A stretch of 64,000 nucleotides of DNA, taken from Calliopsis andreniformis (lineage: Eukaryota; Arthropoda; Insecta; Hymenoptera; Andrenidae). Below the pieces are notes generated by a model. That model had not been told where the DNA came from and did not search any database. It saw only the letters and a list, made by a program, of their open reading frames with translations. Shown here piece by piece: positions 1-11,343 of this stretch. A program made the translations under genes and the position numbers. The stretch spans positions 930,001 through 994,000 of the forward strand of contig NW_027480532.1 in assembly GCF_051401765.1 (NCBI RefSeq), written 5' to 3'. Every line of letters starts with the position of its first letter. Positions within the stretch are counted from its first letter, which is position 1.

Positions 1-70
1 TCAATCTGCAATCTTCAAATCTCTATTCACAAACATCAATTCTCATCACTCAACCCTCAACACACAGTCC
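1..70 (+). repeat. Anchor block, long form type A, cut by the window edge
   Basis: The first 70 bases are the right half of the 140-base anchor block: GCAATCT, TCTATTC, ACAAACA and TCATCAC lie in heptamer register, as in 4496-4565. The left half must lie outside the window. Confidence 0.85.
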
Positions 71-388
71 GCAATACTCAATCTTCAACACTCAATCCTC
101 AATACTCAATCCCCAATCCTCAATCGTCAATACTCAATACTCAATCTTCAATCCTCAATCCTCAATCCTCAATCCTCAATCTTCCATCGTCAATACTCAA
201 TCTTCAATCCTCAATCCTCAATCCGCAATCCTCAATGCTCAAACCTCAATCCTAAATCCCCAAACCTCAATCTTCAATCCTCAATACTCAATCTGCAATC
301 CTCAATCCTCAATCCTCAATCCTCAGTTCTCAATCCTCAGTAATCAATCCTCAATCTTCAATACTCAATCGTCAATCCTCAGTCCTCA
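1..388. repeat. Segmental copy of 4496-4883 (spacing 4495)
   Basis: This stretch matches 4496-4883 unit for unit, including the rare CCTAAATCC variant near 250 and 4745 and the AGTAATC variant near 340 and 4835. A few single-base changes separate the copies. The match ends where this copy reads TCAAACC and the other reads TCAATCC. Confidence 0.8.
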
Positions 389-1122
389 AACCTCAATCGC
401 CAATCCTCAGCCCTCATCCTCAATCCTCAATCCTCAATCTTCAATCCTGAATCCTCAATCCTAATGCCTCAATCCTCAATCCACAATCCTCAGTCATCAA
501 ACCTCAATCCTGAATCGTCAATTCTGAATCCTCAATCTTCAGACCTCAGATCTCAACAATCAGATGTCAATCCTGAATCCTTAATAGAATATCATCAATT
601 CACAGTTTTCACTACCCAATACTCAATCTGCAACCTTCAAATCTCTATTCACAAACATCAATTCTCATCACGCAACCCTCAACACTCAGTCCGCAATCCT
701 CAATCTTCAACACTCAATCCTCAATACTCAATCCTCAATCCTCAATCGTCAATACTCAATACTCAATCATCAATCCTCAATCCTCAGTCCTCAATCCTCA
801 ATCCTCAATCCTCAATCTTCCATCGTCAATACTCAATCGTCGATCCTCAATCCTCAATCCGCAATCCTCAATGCTCAAACCTCAATCCTCAATCCTCAAA
901 CCTCAATCTTCAATGCTCAATACTCAATCTGCAATCCTCAGTCCTCAATCCTCAATCCTCAATCCTCAATCGTCGATTCTCAATCCCCAATCCTCAATCT
1001 TCAATCCTCAATCCTCAATCCCCAATCCTCAATCCTCAAACCTCAATCTTCAATCCTCAATCCTCAATCGTCATTCGTCAATCCTCATTCTTCAACCCTC
1101 AATACCCAATCCTCAATCTTCA
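375..1122. repeat. Segmental copy of 5700-6447 (spacing 5325)
   Basis: About 750 bases pair with 5700-6447 at constant spacing. Shared rare units include ATCGCC near 400, ATGCCTC near 465 and the ATCGTCATTCGTC stretch near 1066. Differences are scattered substitutions, for example CCTAATGCC here against CCTCATGCC there. The match ends near 1122, where this copy reads TTTAACC. Confidence 0.82.
553..692 (+). repeat. Anchor block, long form type A
   Basis: Twenty diverged heptamers run from TCAACAA to TCAGTCC in unbroken 7-base register. Marker units are TCAGATG, TTAATAG, AATATCA, ACAGTTT, TCTATTC and ACAAACA. TTAATAG marks the sub-variant shared with 1992, 4426, 5878 and 8064. Confidence 0.85.
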
Positions 1123-1342
1123 ATCTTTAACCCTGAATCCTCAACTCTCAATCCTCAACCCTCAATCCTCAGACCTCAAACCTCAATCCTCAACCCTCAG
1201 CCCTCATACTCAATCCTCAATCCTCAATCCTCAATCCTCAATCCTCAATCCTCATGCCTCAATCCTCAATCCTCAATCCTCAGTCATCAAACCTCAATCC
1301 TGAATCCTCAATCCTGAATTCTCAATCTTGAGACCTCAGACC

Positions 1343-1482
1343 TGAACAATCAGATGTCAATACTCAATCCTCAATAGAATATTATCAACTCACAGTTTTC
1401 AATACACAATACTCAATCTGCAATCTTCAAATTTCTATCCACAAACATCAATTCTCATCACTCAACCCTCAACACTCAGTCC
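1343..1482 (+). repeat. Anchor block, long form type A
   Basis: The block starts with TGAACAA rather than TCAACAA and carries TCAATAG, AATATTA and TTCTATCC sub-variants. These are shared with 7415-7554 and 10484-10623 only. Confidence 0.85.
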
Positions 1483-1991
1483 CCAATCCTCAATCTTCAA
1501 TCCTCAATCCGCAATCCTCAACCCTCAACACTCAGTCCCCAATCCTCAATCTTCAATCCTCAATCCTCAATCCTCAATCCTCAATCCTCAATCTTCAATC
1601 CTCTATACTCAATCCTCAATCCTCAATCCTCAAACCTCAATCCTCAATCCTCAATCCTCAATCCTCATTCTACAACCTCAATACCCAATCCTCAATCTTC
1701 AATCCTCAATCCTCAATCCACAATCTTCAATCCTCAATCCTCAATCCTCAATTCTCAATCCTCAATCCTCAATCCACAGACCTCAATCCTCAATCTTCAA
1801 TCCTCAATACTCAATCCTCAATTCTCAATCCTCAATCCTCAGACCACAAACATCAAAACTCAACCCTCAGTCCTCGTCCTCAATACACAACCCTCAACCC
1901 TCGATCCTCAATCCTCAAGCCTCAACCCTCAATCCTCAATCCTCAGTCCTCAAACATCAATTCTGAATCCTCAATCTTCAGACCTCAGATC

Positions 1992-2131
1992 TCAACAATC
2001 AGATGTCAATCCTGAATCCTTAATAGAATATCATCAATTCACAGTTTTCAATACCCAATACTCAATCTGCAATCTTCAAATCTCTATTCACAAACACCAA
2101 TTCTCATCACGCAACCCTCAACACTCAGTCC
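1992..2131 (+). repeat. Anchor block, long form type A
   Basis: TCAACAA start, TTAATAG sub-variant, and the private change ACAAACACC, which is also present in the copy at 8064-8203. Confidence 0.85.
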
Positions 2132-3383
2132 GCAATCCTCAATCTTCAACACTCAATCCTCAATACTCAATCCTCAATCCTCAATCGTCAATACTCAATA
2201 CTCAATCTTCAATCCTCAATCCTCAATCCTCAATCCTCAATCCTCAATCCTCAATCTTCCATCGTCAATACTCAATCTTCAATCCTCAATCCTCAATCCG
2301 CAATCCTCAATGCTCAAACCTCAATCCTCAATCCTCAAACCTCAATCTTCAATGCTCAATACTCAATCTGCAATCCTCAATAATCAATCTCCAATCCTAG
2401 ATACTCAATCCCCAATCCTCAATCCTTAATCGTCAGCCTTCAATCCTCAACCCCAGTCCTCAATCTTCAATCCTTAATGCTCTATCCTCAATCCTCAATC
2501 CTCAGTCCTCAATCCTCTATCCTCAATCCTCAAACCTCAATCCTCAACCGTCAGTCCTCGTCCTCAATCCACAAAACTCAATCCTCGATCCTCAATCTTC
2601 AATCATCAATATTCAATCTTCAATCCTCAATCCTCAATCCGCAATACTCAATCCTCAATCCTCAATACTCAATCCTCAATACTCAACCATCAACCCTCAG
2701 TTCTCAATACTCAGTAGAATATCCTGAATTCAGAGTATTCAATACTCAAACCTCAACACTCAACCCTCAATCCTCAATCCTCAATCCTCAATCCTCAATC
2801 CTCAATCCTCAGTCCTCAAACCTCAATCGCCAATCCTCAGCCCTCATCCTCAATCCTCAATCCTCAATCTTCAATCCTCTATACTCAATCCTGAATCCTC
2901 AATCCTCAATCCTCAATCCTCAATCCTCAATCCTCAATCCTCATTCTACAATCCTCAATACCCAATCCTCAATCTTCAATCCTCAATCCTCAATCCTCAA
3001 TCTTCAATCCTCAATCCTCAATCCTCAATTCTCAATCCTCAATCCTCAATCCACAGACCTCAATCCTCAATCTTCAATCCTCTATCCCCAACCCTCAATC
3101 CTCAATTCTCATTCTCCAATCCTCAACACCCAATCCTCAATCTTCCATCCTCAATCCTCAATCCTCAATCCTCAATTCTCAATCCTCAATCCTCAATCCT
3201 CAGACCACAAACATCAATACTCAACCCTCAGTCCTCGTCCTCAATACACAACACTCAACCCTCGATCCTCAACCTTCAATCATCAATATTCAATCTTCAA
3301 TCCTCAATCCTCAATCCTCAATACTCAAACCTCAATCCTCAACACTCAACTATCAATCCTCAATTCTCAATACTCAATAGAAT

Positions 3384-3401
3384 ATCCTGAATTCTCAGGA
3401 T
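3384..3401. repeat. Perfect hairpin, 7-base arms and 4-base loop
   Basis: ATCCTGA, loop ATTC, then TCAGGAT: the arms are exact reverse complements. The centre contains GAATTC. It follows a TCAATAG-AATATCC pair, a cousin of the anchor block core. Whether it extrudes or binds anything is unknown. Confidence 0.8.
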
Positions 3402-4340
3402 TCAATACTCAAACCTCAACCCTCAACCCCCAGCCCTCATTCTCAATCCTCAATCATCAATCCTCAGTCCTCAATATTTAATCCACAATTCTCAATCTTC
3501 AATCCTCAATCCTCAATCCTCAATCCTCAATCCTCAATCCGCAATCCTCGTTCCTCAAACCTCAATCCTCAACCCTCAGTCTTCATACTCAATTCTCAAT
3601 TCTCAATCCTCAATCCTCAATCCTCAACCTTCAATCCTCAATAATCAATCTCCAATCCTAGATACTCAATCCCCAATCCTCAATCCTTAATCGTCAGCCT
3701 TCAATCCTCAACCCCAGTCCTCAATCTTCAATCCTTAATGCTCTATCCTCAATCCTCAATCCTCAGTCCTCAATCCTCTATCCTGAATCCACAAACCTCA
3801 ATCCTAAACCGTCAGTCCTCGTCCTCAATCCACAAAACTCAATCCTCGATCCTCAATCTTCAATCATCAATATTCAATCTTCAATCCTCAATCCTCAATC
3901 CTCAATACTCAATCCTCAATCCTCAATACTCAATCCTCAATACTCAACCATCAACCCTCAGTTCTCAATACTCAGTAGAATATCCTGAATTCAGAGTATT
4001 CAATACTCAAACCTCAACACTCAACCCTCAATCCTCAATCCTCAATCCTCAATCCTCAATCCTCAATCGTCAATCCTCAATACTCAATCTTCAATCCTCC
4101 ATTCTCAATCCTCAATCCTCAATCCTCAGTCCTCAATCCTCAATCCTCCATCCTCAATCGTCAGGCTTCAATCCTCAATACCCAATCCTCAGTCTTCAAT
4201 CTTCAATCCTCCGTCCTCAATCCTCAACCCTCAATCCTCAATCCTCAATCCTCAATCCTCAGCCCTAAGTCCTCAAATCTCAATCCTCAGCCCTCAGCCC
4301 TCATCCTCAATCCTCAATCCTCAATCTTCCACCCTCAATC

Positions 4341-4495
4341 CTCAATCCTCAAGCCTCAACCCACAATCCTCAATCCTCAGTCCTCAAACCTCAATTCTGA
4401 ATCCTCAATCTTCAGACCTCAGATCTCAACAATCAGATGTCAATCCTGAATCCTTAATAGAATATCATCAATTCACAGTTTTCAATACCCAATAC
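4341..4495. repeat. Heptamer array between duplicated blocks
   Basis: Plain and variant heptamers followed by the left half of an anchor block starting at 4426. The part before the anchor resembles 1915-1990, where TCAAGCC and a TCAATTCTGAATCC run precede an anchor in the same way. Nothing non-repetitive is seen. Confidence 0.7.
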
Positions 4496-4565
4496 TCAAT
4501 CTGCAATATTCAAATCTCTATTCACAAACATCAATTCTCATCACTCAACCCTCAACACTCAGTCC
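4426..4565 (+). repeat. Anchor block, long form type A
   Basis: TCAACAA start with TTAATAG, as at 553 and 1992. The unit GCAATAT replaces the usual GCAATCT. The right half is duplicated at the left edge of the window. Confidence 0.85.
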
Positions 4566-4883
4566 GCAATACTCAATCTTCAACACTCAATCCTCAATAC
4601 TCAATCCTCAATCCTCAATCGTCAATACTCAATACTCAATCTTCAATCCTCAATCCTCAATCCTCAATCCTCAATCTTCCATCGTCAATACTCAATCTTC
4701 AATCCTCAATCCTCAATCCGCAATCCTCAATGCTCAAACCTCAATCCTAAATCCCCAAACCTCAATCTTCAATCCTCAATACTCAATCTGCAATCCTCAA
4801 TCCTCAATCCTCAATCCTCAATTCTCTATCCTCAGTAATCAATCCTTAATCTTCAATACTCAACCGTCAATCCTCAGTCCTCA
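4496..4883. repeat. Segmental copy of 1-388 (spacing 4495)
   Basis: Same order of variant units as 1-388. Private changes here include ATTCTCTATCC near 4825 and CCTTAATC near 4845. The block continues leftward into anchor sequence that the other copy must have outside the window. Confidence 0.8.
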
Positions 4884-5699
4884 ATCCTCAATCCGCAATC
4901 CTCGTTCCTCAGACCTCAATCCTCAACCCTCGGTCTTCATACTCAATTCTCAATTCTCAAACCTCAATCCTCAATACTCAACCTTCAATCCTCAATAATA
5001 AATCTCCAATCCTAGATACTCAACCCCAATCCTCAATCCTTAATCGTCAGCCTTCAATCCTCAACCCCAGTCCTCAATCTTCAATCCTTAATGCTCTATC
5101 CTCAATCCTCAATCCTCAGTCCTCAATCCTCTATCCTCAATCTTCAATCCTCAATCCTCAATCCCCAATCCTCAATCCTCAACCCTCAATCTTCAATCCT
5201 CAATACTCAATCTTCAATCCTCAATTCTCAATACTCAATAGAATATCCTGAATTCTCAGGATTCAATACTCAAACATCAACACGCAACCCTCAATCCTCA
5301 ATCCTCAATCCTCAATCCTCAATCTTCAATCCTCAATACTCAATCTTCAATCCTCCATCCTCAATCCTCAGTCCTCAATCCTCAATCCTCAATCGTCAGG
5401 CTTCAATCCTCAATACTCAATCTTCAATCCTCAATCCCCAATCCTCAATCTTCAATCCTCAATCCTCAATCCTCAATCCTCAATCCTCAACCTTCAATCC
5501 CCAATAATCAATCTTCAATCCTCAATCCTCAATCCTCAATCCTGAATCCTCAATTCTCAATCCCCAAACTCCAATCCTCTATACTCAGTCTTCAATCCTC
5601 AATCCTCAATCCTCAATCCTCATTCTTCAACCCTCAATACCCAATCCTCAATCTCCAATCCTCAATCCTCAATCCTCAATTCTCAATCCTCAATCCTCA
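4884..5699. repeat. Heptamer mosaic with shorter matches to other blocks
   Basis: The left part, about 4884-5110, parallels 3530-3755 with small changes, including the CCTAGAT unit, the CCCCAGTCC phase shift and ATGCTCTATCC. A perfect hairpin lies at 5245-5262. The right part resembles the 50480-50640 and 12240-12380 stretches. I see no gene or foreign insert. Confidence 0.7.
5245..5262. repeat. Perfect hairpin, 7-base arms
   Basis: Same ATCCTGA, ATTC, TCAGGAT structure as at 3384, again after TCAATAG-AATATCC. The right flank differs (TCAAACATC then ACACGCAACC), so this is an independent context for the same element. Confidence 0.8.
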
Positions 5700-6447
5700 A
5701 TCCTCAGTCCTCAAACCTCAATCGCCAATCCTCAGCCCTCATCCTCAATCCTCAATCCTCAATCTTCAATCCTGAATCCTCAATCCTCATGCCTCAATCC
5801 TCAATCCTCAATCCTCAGTCATCAAACCTCAATCCTGAATCGTCTATTCTGAATCCTCAATCTTCAGACCTCAGATCTCAACAATCAGATGTCAATCCTG
5901 AATCCTTAATAGAATATCATCAATTCACAGTTTTCAATACCCAATACTCAATCTGCAACCTTCAGATCTCTATTCACAAACATCAATTCTCATCACGCAA
6001 CCCTCAACACTCAGTCCGCAATCCTCAATCTTCAACACTCAATCCTCAATACTCAATCCTCAATCCTCAATCGTCAATACTCAATACTCAATCTTCAATC
6101 CTCAATCCTCAATCCTCAATCCTCAATCCTCAATCCTCAATCTTCCATCGTCAATACTCAATCTTCTATCCTCAATCCTCAATCCGCAATCCTCAATGCT
6201 CAAACCTCAATCCTCAATCCTCAAACCTCAATCTTCAATGCTCAATACTCAATCTGCAATCCTCAGTCCTCAATCCTCAATCCTCAATCCTCAATCGTCG
6301 ATCCTCAATCCCCAATCCTCAATCTTCAATCCTCAATCCTCAATCCCCAATCCTCAATCCTCAATCCTCAATCTTCAATCCTCAATCCTCAATCGTCATT
6401 CGTCAATCCTCATTCTTCAACCCTCAATACCCAATCCTCAATCTTCA
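5700..6447. repeat. Segmental copy of 375-1122 (spacing 5325)
   Basis: Holds one type A anchor and the ATCGTCATTCGTC marker. It diverges from its partner after 6447, where plain TCAATCC units replace TTTAACC. Confidence 0.82.
5878..6017 (+). repeat. Anchor block, long form type A
   Basis: Copy of the 553 anchor with TTAATAG. It carries the private change TTCAGATC where the others have TTCAAATC. Confidence 0.85.
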
Positions 6448-7286
6448 ATCCTCAATCCTCAATCCTCAATCCTCAATCCTCAATCCTCAATCCTCAATCT
6501 TCCATCGTCAATACTCAATCTTCAATCCTCAATCCTCAATCCGCAATCCTCAATGCTCAAACCTCAATCCTCAATCCTCAAACCTCAATCTTCAATGCTC
6601 AATACTCAATCTGCAATCCTCAATAATCAATCTCCAATCCTAGATACTCAATCCCCAATCCTCAATCCTTAATCGTCAGCCTTCAATCCTCAACCCCAGT
6701 CCTCAATCTTCAATCCTTAATGCTCTATGCTCAATCCTCAATCCTCAGTCCTCAATCGTCTATCCTCAATCCTCAAACCTCAATCCTCAACCGTCAGTCC
6801 TCGTCCTCAATCCACAAAACTCAATCCTCGATCCTCAATCTTCAATCATCAATATTCAATCTTCAATCCTCAATCCTCAATCCTCAATACTCAATCCTCA
6901 ATCCTCAATACTCAATCCTCAATACTCAACTATCAACCCTCAGTTCTCAATACTCAATAGAATATCCTGAATTCAGAGTATTCAATACTCAAACCTCAAC
7001 ACTCAACCCTAAATCCTCAATCCTCAATCCTCAATCCTCAATCCTCAATCGTCAATCCTCAATACTCAATCTTCAATCCTCCATTCTCAATCCTCAATCC
7101 TCAATCCTCAGTCCTCAATCCTCAATCCTCCATCCTCCATCCTCAATAGTCAGGCTTCAATCCTCAATACCCAATCCTCAGTCTTCAATCTTCAATCCTC
7201 CGTCCTCAATCCTCAACCCTCAATCCTCAATCCTCAATCCTCAATCCTCAGCCCTAAGTCCTCAAATCTCAATCCTCAGCCCTCAG
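6448..7286. repeat. Mosaic joining copies of about 2256-2480 and 3738-4300
   Basis: From about 6495 to 6720 the order of variants follows about 2252-2477 (spacing 4243), including CCTAGAT and the CCCCAGTCC phase shift. From 6720 it follows 3738-4268 (spacing 2982) with private changes such as TCTATGCTC and CCATCCTCCATCC. It looks like a recombinant of segments seen elsewhere and has no unique content. Confidence 0.7.
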
Positions 7287-7414
7287 GCCTCATCCTCAAT
7301 CCTCAATCCTCAATCCTCAATCCTCATGCCTCAATCCTCAATCCTCAATCCTCAGTCATCAAACCTCAATCCTGAATCCTCAATCCTGAATTCTCAATCT
7401 TGAGACCTCAGACC

Positions 7415-7554
7415 TGAACAATCAGATGTCAATACTCAATCCTCAATAGAATATTATCAACTCACAGTTTTCAATACACAATACTCAATCTGCAATCTTC
7501 AAATTTCTATCCACAAACATCAATTCTCATCACTCAACCCTCAACACTCAGTCC
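7415..7554 (+). repeat. Anchor block, long form type A
   Basis: Copy of the 1343 anchor, with the same AATATTA sub-variant and TTCTATCC. Confidence 0.85.
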
Positions 7555-8063
7555 CCAATCCTCAATCTTCAATCCTCAATCCGCAATCCTCAACCCTCAA
7601 CACTCAGTCCCCAATCCTCAATCTTCAATCCTCAATCCTCAATCCTCAATCCTCAATCCTCAATCTTCAATCCTCTATACTCAATCCTCAATCCTCAATC
7701 CTCAAACCTCAATCCTCAATCCTCAATCCTCAATCCTCATTCTACAACCTCAATACCCAATCCTCAATCTTCAATCCTCAATCCTCAATCCACAATCTTC
7801 AATCCTCAATCCTCAATCCTCAATTCTCAATCCTCAATCCTCAATCCACAGACCTCAATCCTCAATCTTCAATCCTCAATACTCAATCCTCAATTCTCAA
7901 TCCTCAATCCTCAGACCACAAACATCAAAACTCAACCCTCAGTCCTCGTCCTCAATACACAACCCTCAACCCTCGATCCTCAATCCTCAAGCCTCAACCC
8001 TCAATCCTCAATCCTCAGTCCTCAAACATCAATTCTGAATCCTCAATCTTCAGACCTCAGATC

Positions 8064-8203
8064 TCAACAATCAGATGTCAATCCTGAATCCTTAATAGAA
8101 TATCATCAATTCACAGTTTTCAATACCCAATACTCAATCTGCAATCTTCAAATCTCTATTCACAAACACCAATTCTCATCACGCAACCCTCAACACTCAG
8201 TCC
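8064..8203 (+). repeat. Anchor block, long form type A
   Basis: Copy of the 1992 anchor, sharing its private ACAAACACC. Confidence 0.85.
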
Positions 8204-9455
8204 GCAATCCTCAATCTTCAACACTCAATCCTCAATACTCAATCCTCAATCCTCAATCGTCAATACTCAATACTCAATCTTCAATCCTCAATCCTCAATC
8301 CTCAATCCTCAATCCTCAATCCTCAATCTTCCATCGTCAATACTCAATCTTCAATCCTCAATCCTCAATCCGCAATCCTCAATGCTCAAACCTCAATCCT
8401 CAATCCTCAAACCTCAATCTTCAATGCTCAATACTCAATCTGCAATCCTCAATAATCAATCTCCAATCCTAGATACTCAATCCCCAATCCTCAATCCTTA
8501 ATCGTCAGCCTTCAATCCTCAACCCCAGTCCTCAATCTTCAATCCTTAATGCTCTATCCTCAATCCTCAATCCTCAGTCCTCAATCCTCTATCCTCAATC
8601 CTCAAACCTCAATCCTCAACCGTCAGTCCTCGTCCTCAATCCACAAAACTCAATCCTCGATCCTCAATCTTCAATCATCAATATTCAATCTTCAATCCTC
8701 AATCCTCAATCCGCAATACTCAATCCTCAATCCTCAATACTCAATCCTCAATACTCAACCATCAACCCTCAGTTCTCAATACTCAGTAGAATATCCTGAA
8801 TTCAGAGTATTCAATACTCAAACCTCAACACTCAACCCTCAATCCTCAATCCTCAATCCTCAATCCTCAATCCTCAATCCTCAGTCCTCAAACCTCAATC
8901 GCCAATCCTCAGCCCTCATCCTCAATCCTCAATCCTCAATCTTCAATCCTCTATACTCAATCCTGAATCCTCAATCCTCAATCCTCAATCCTCAATCCTC
9001 AATCCTCAATCCTCATTCTACAATCCTCAATACCCAATCCTCAATCTTCAATCCTCAATCCTCAATCCTCAATCTTCAATCCTCAATCCTCAATCCTCAA
9101 TTCTCAATCCTCAATCCTCAATCCACAGACCTCAATCCTCAATCTTCAATCCTCTATCCCCAACCCTCAATCCTCAATTCTCATTCTCCAATCCTCAACA
9201 CCCAATCCTCAATCTTCCATCCTCAATCCTCAATCCTCAATCCTCAATTCTCAATCCTCAATCCTCAATCCTCAGACCACAAACATCAATACTCAACCCT
9301 CAGTCCTCGTCCTCAATACACAACACTCAACCCTCGATCCTCAACCTTCAATCATCAATATTCAATCTTCAATCCTCAATCCTCAATCCTCAATACTCAA
9401 ACCTCAATCCTCAACACTCAACTATCAATCCTCAATTCTCAATACTCAATAGAAT

Positions 9456-9473
9456 ATCCTGAATTCTCAGGAT
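9456..9473. repeat. Perfect hairpin, 7-base arms
   Basis: Duplicate of the 3384 hairpin, displaced by 6072 bases with its flanks. Confidence 0.8.
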
Positions 9474-10483
9474 TCAATACTCAAACCTCAACCCTCAACC
9501 CCCAGCCCTCATTCTCAATCCTCAATCCTCAATCCTCAGTCCTCAATATTTAATCCACAATTCTCAATCTTCAATCCTCAATCCTCAATCCTCAATCCTC
9601 AATCCTCAATCCGCAATCCTCGTTCCTCAAACCTCAATCCTCAACCCTCAGTCTTCATACTCAATTCTCAATTCTCAATCCTCAATCCTCAATCCTCAAC
9701 CTTCAATCCTCAATAATCAATCTCCAATCCTAGATACTCAATCCCCAATCCTCAATCCTTAATCGTCAGCCTTCAATCCTCAACCCCAGTCCTCAATCTT
9801 CAATCCTTAATGCTCTATCCTCAATCCTCAATCCTCAGTCCTCAATCCTCTATCCTGAATCCACAAACCTCAATCCTAAACCGTCAGTCCTCGTCCTCAA
9901 TCCACAAAACTCAATCCTCGATCCTCAATCTTCAATCATCAATATTCAATCTTCAATCCTCAATCCTCAATCCTCAATACTCAATCCTCAATCCTCAATA
10001 CTCAATCCTCAATACTCAACCATCAACCCTCAGTTCTCAATACTCAATAGAATATCCTGAATTCTCAGTATTCAATACTCAAACCTCAACACTCAACCCT
10101 CAATCCTCAATCCTCGATCCTCAATCCTCAATCCTCAATCGTCAATCCTCAATACTCAATCTTCAATCCTCCATTCTCAATCCTCAATCCTCAATCCTCA
10201 GTCCTCAATCCTCAATCCTCCATCCTCAATCGTCAGGCTTCAATCCTCAATACCCAATCCTCAGTCTTCAATCTTCAATCCTCCGTCCTCAATCCTCAAC
10301 CCTCAATCCTCAATCCTCAATCCTCAATCCTCAGCCCTAAGTCCTCAAATCTCAATCCTCAGCCCTCAGCCCTCATCCTCAATCCTCAATCCTCAATCTT
10401 CAACCCTCAATCCTCAATCCTCAGTCATCAAACCTAAATCCTGAATCGTCAATCCTGAATTCTCAATCTTGAGACCTCAGACC

Positions 10484-10623
10484 TGAACAATCAGATGTCA
10501 ATCCTCAATCCTCAATAGAATATTATCAATTCACAGTTTTCAATACACAATACTCAATCTGCAATCTTCAAATTTCTATCCACAAACATCAATTCTCGTC
10601 ACTCAACCCTCAACACTCAGTCC
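10484..10623 (+). repeat. Anchor block, long form type A
   Basis: Related to 1343 and 7415 (TGAACAA, AATATTA, TTCTATCC) but with the private change TTCTCGTCACTC. Confidence 0.83.
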
Positions 10624-10833
10624 CCAATCCTCAATCTTCAATCCTCAATCCGCAATCCTCAACCCTCACCACTCAGTCACCAATCCTCAATCTTCAATCC
10701 TCAATCCTCAATCCTCAATCCTCAATCCTCAATCTTCAATCCTCTATACTCAATCCTCAATCCTCAATCCTCAGTCATCAAACCTCAATCCTGAATCCTC
10801 AATCCTGAATCCTCAATCTTCAGACCTCAGACC

Positions 10834-10896
10834 TGAACAATCAGATGTCAATCCTCAATCCTCAATAGAATATCATCAGTTCACAGTTTTCAATAC
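10834..10896 (+). repeat. Anchor block, short form with TCAATAG
   Basis: Only the first nine anchor heptamers are present, TGAACAA to TCAATAC. The array then continues as TCAATAC, TCAATCT and plain units instead of entering GCAATCT and TCTATTC. This is the only short copy with ATCATCAGTTC. Confidence 0.8.
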
Positions 10897-11280
10897 TCAA
10901 TACTCAATCTTCAATCCTCAATCCTCAATCCTCAATACTCAATCCTCAATCGTCATTCGTCAATCCTCAATACTCAATCTTCAATCCTCAATCCTCAATC
11001 CTCAATCCTCAACCCTCAATCCTCAATCCTCAGTCCTCAATCTTCAATCCTCAATAATCTATATTCAATCCTCAATCCTCAATCCTCAATCCTCAATCCT
11101 CAATCCTCAGCCCTAAGTCCTCAAATCTCAATCCTCAACCCTCAGCCCACATCCTCAATCCTCAATCCTCAATCTTCAACCCTCAATCCTCATGCCTCAA
11201 TACAAAATCCTCAATCCTCAGTCATCAAACCTCAATCCTGAATCCTCAATCCTGAATCCTCAATCTTCAGACCTCAGACC

Positions 11281-11343
11281 TGAACAATCAGATGTCAATC
11301 CTCTATCCTCAATAAAATATCATCAATTCACAGTTTTCAATAC
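11281..11343 (+). repeat. Anchor block, short form with TCAATAA
   Basis: Nine heptamers from TGAACAA. The units TCTATCC and TCAATAA replace TCAATCC and TCAATAG, a pair of changes shared by most later short copies. It is preceded by ATGCCTCAATACAAAATCC near 11191. Confidence 0.8.

Larger units (their letters stand above)
1215..4340. repeat. Segmental copy of 7287-10412 (spacing 6072)
   Basis: About 3.1 kb match 7287-10412 at an unchanged spacing of 6072, so no net insertion or deletion separates the copies. I noticed only scattered substitutions, such as CAATCAT near 3451 against CAATCCT near 9523, and TCAGTAG near 3972 against TCAATAG near 10044. The block holds two anchor blocks and one perfect hairpin. 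Its part 2890-4222 recurs again near 27817 and 34657. Confidence 0.88.
7287..10412. repeat. Segmental copy of 1215-4340 (spacing 6072)
   Basis: Second copy of the 3.1-kb block. The left join is at CCTCATGCC units. On the right the copies part company near 10412, where this one continues into CAGTCATCAAACC and an anchor, and the first continues into TCAAGCC. Confidence 0.88.

Noticed and set aside
553..692. Anchor block as the remnant of an inserted transposon
   Set aside because: It stays in exact 7-base register with both flanks, has no terminal inverted repeats or target duplication, and its units are recognisable heptamer variants.
11043..11075. AT-rich TATATTC-like spots as promoters
   Set aside because: They are isolated variants inside the array with no matching -35 or initiator context and no gene downstream.
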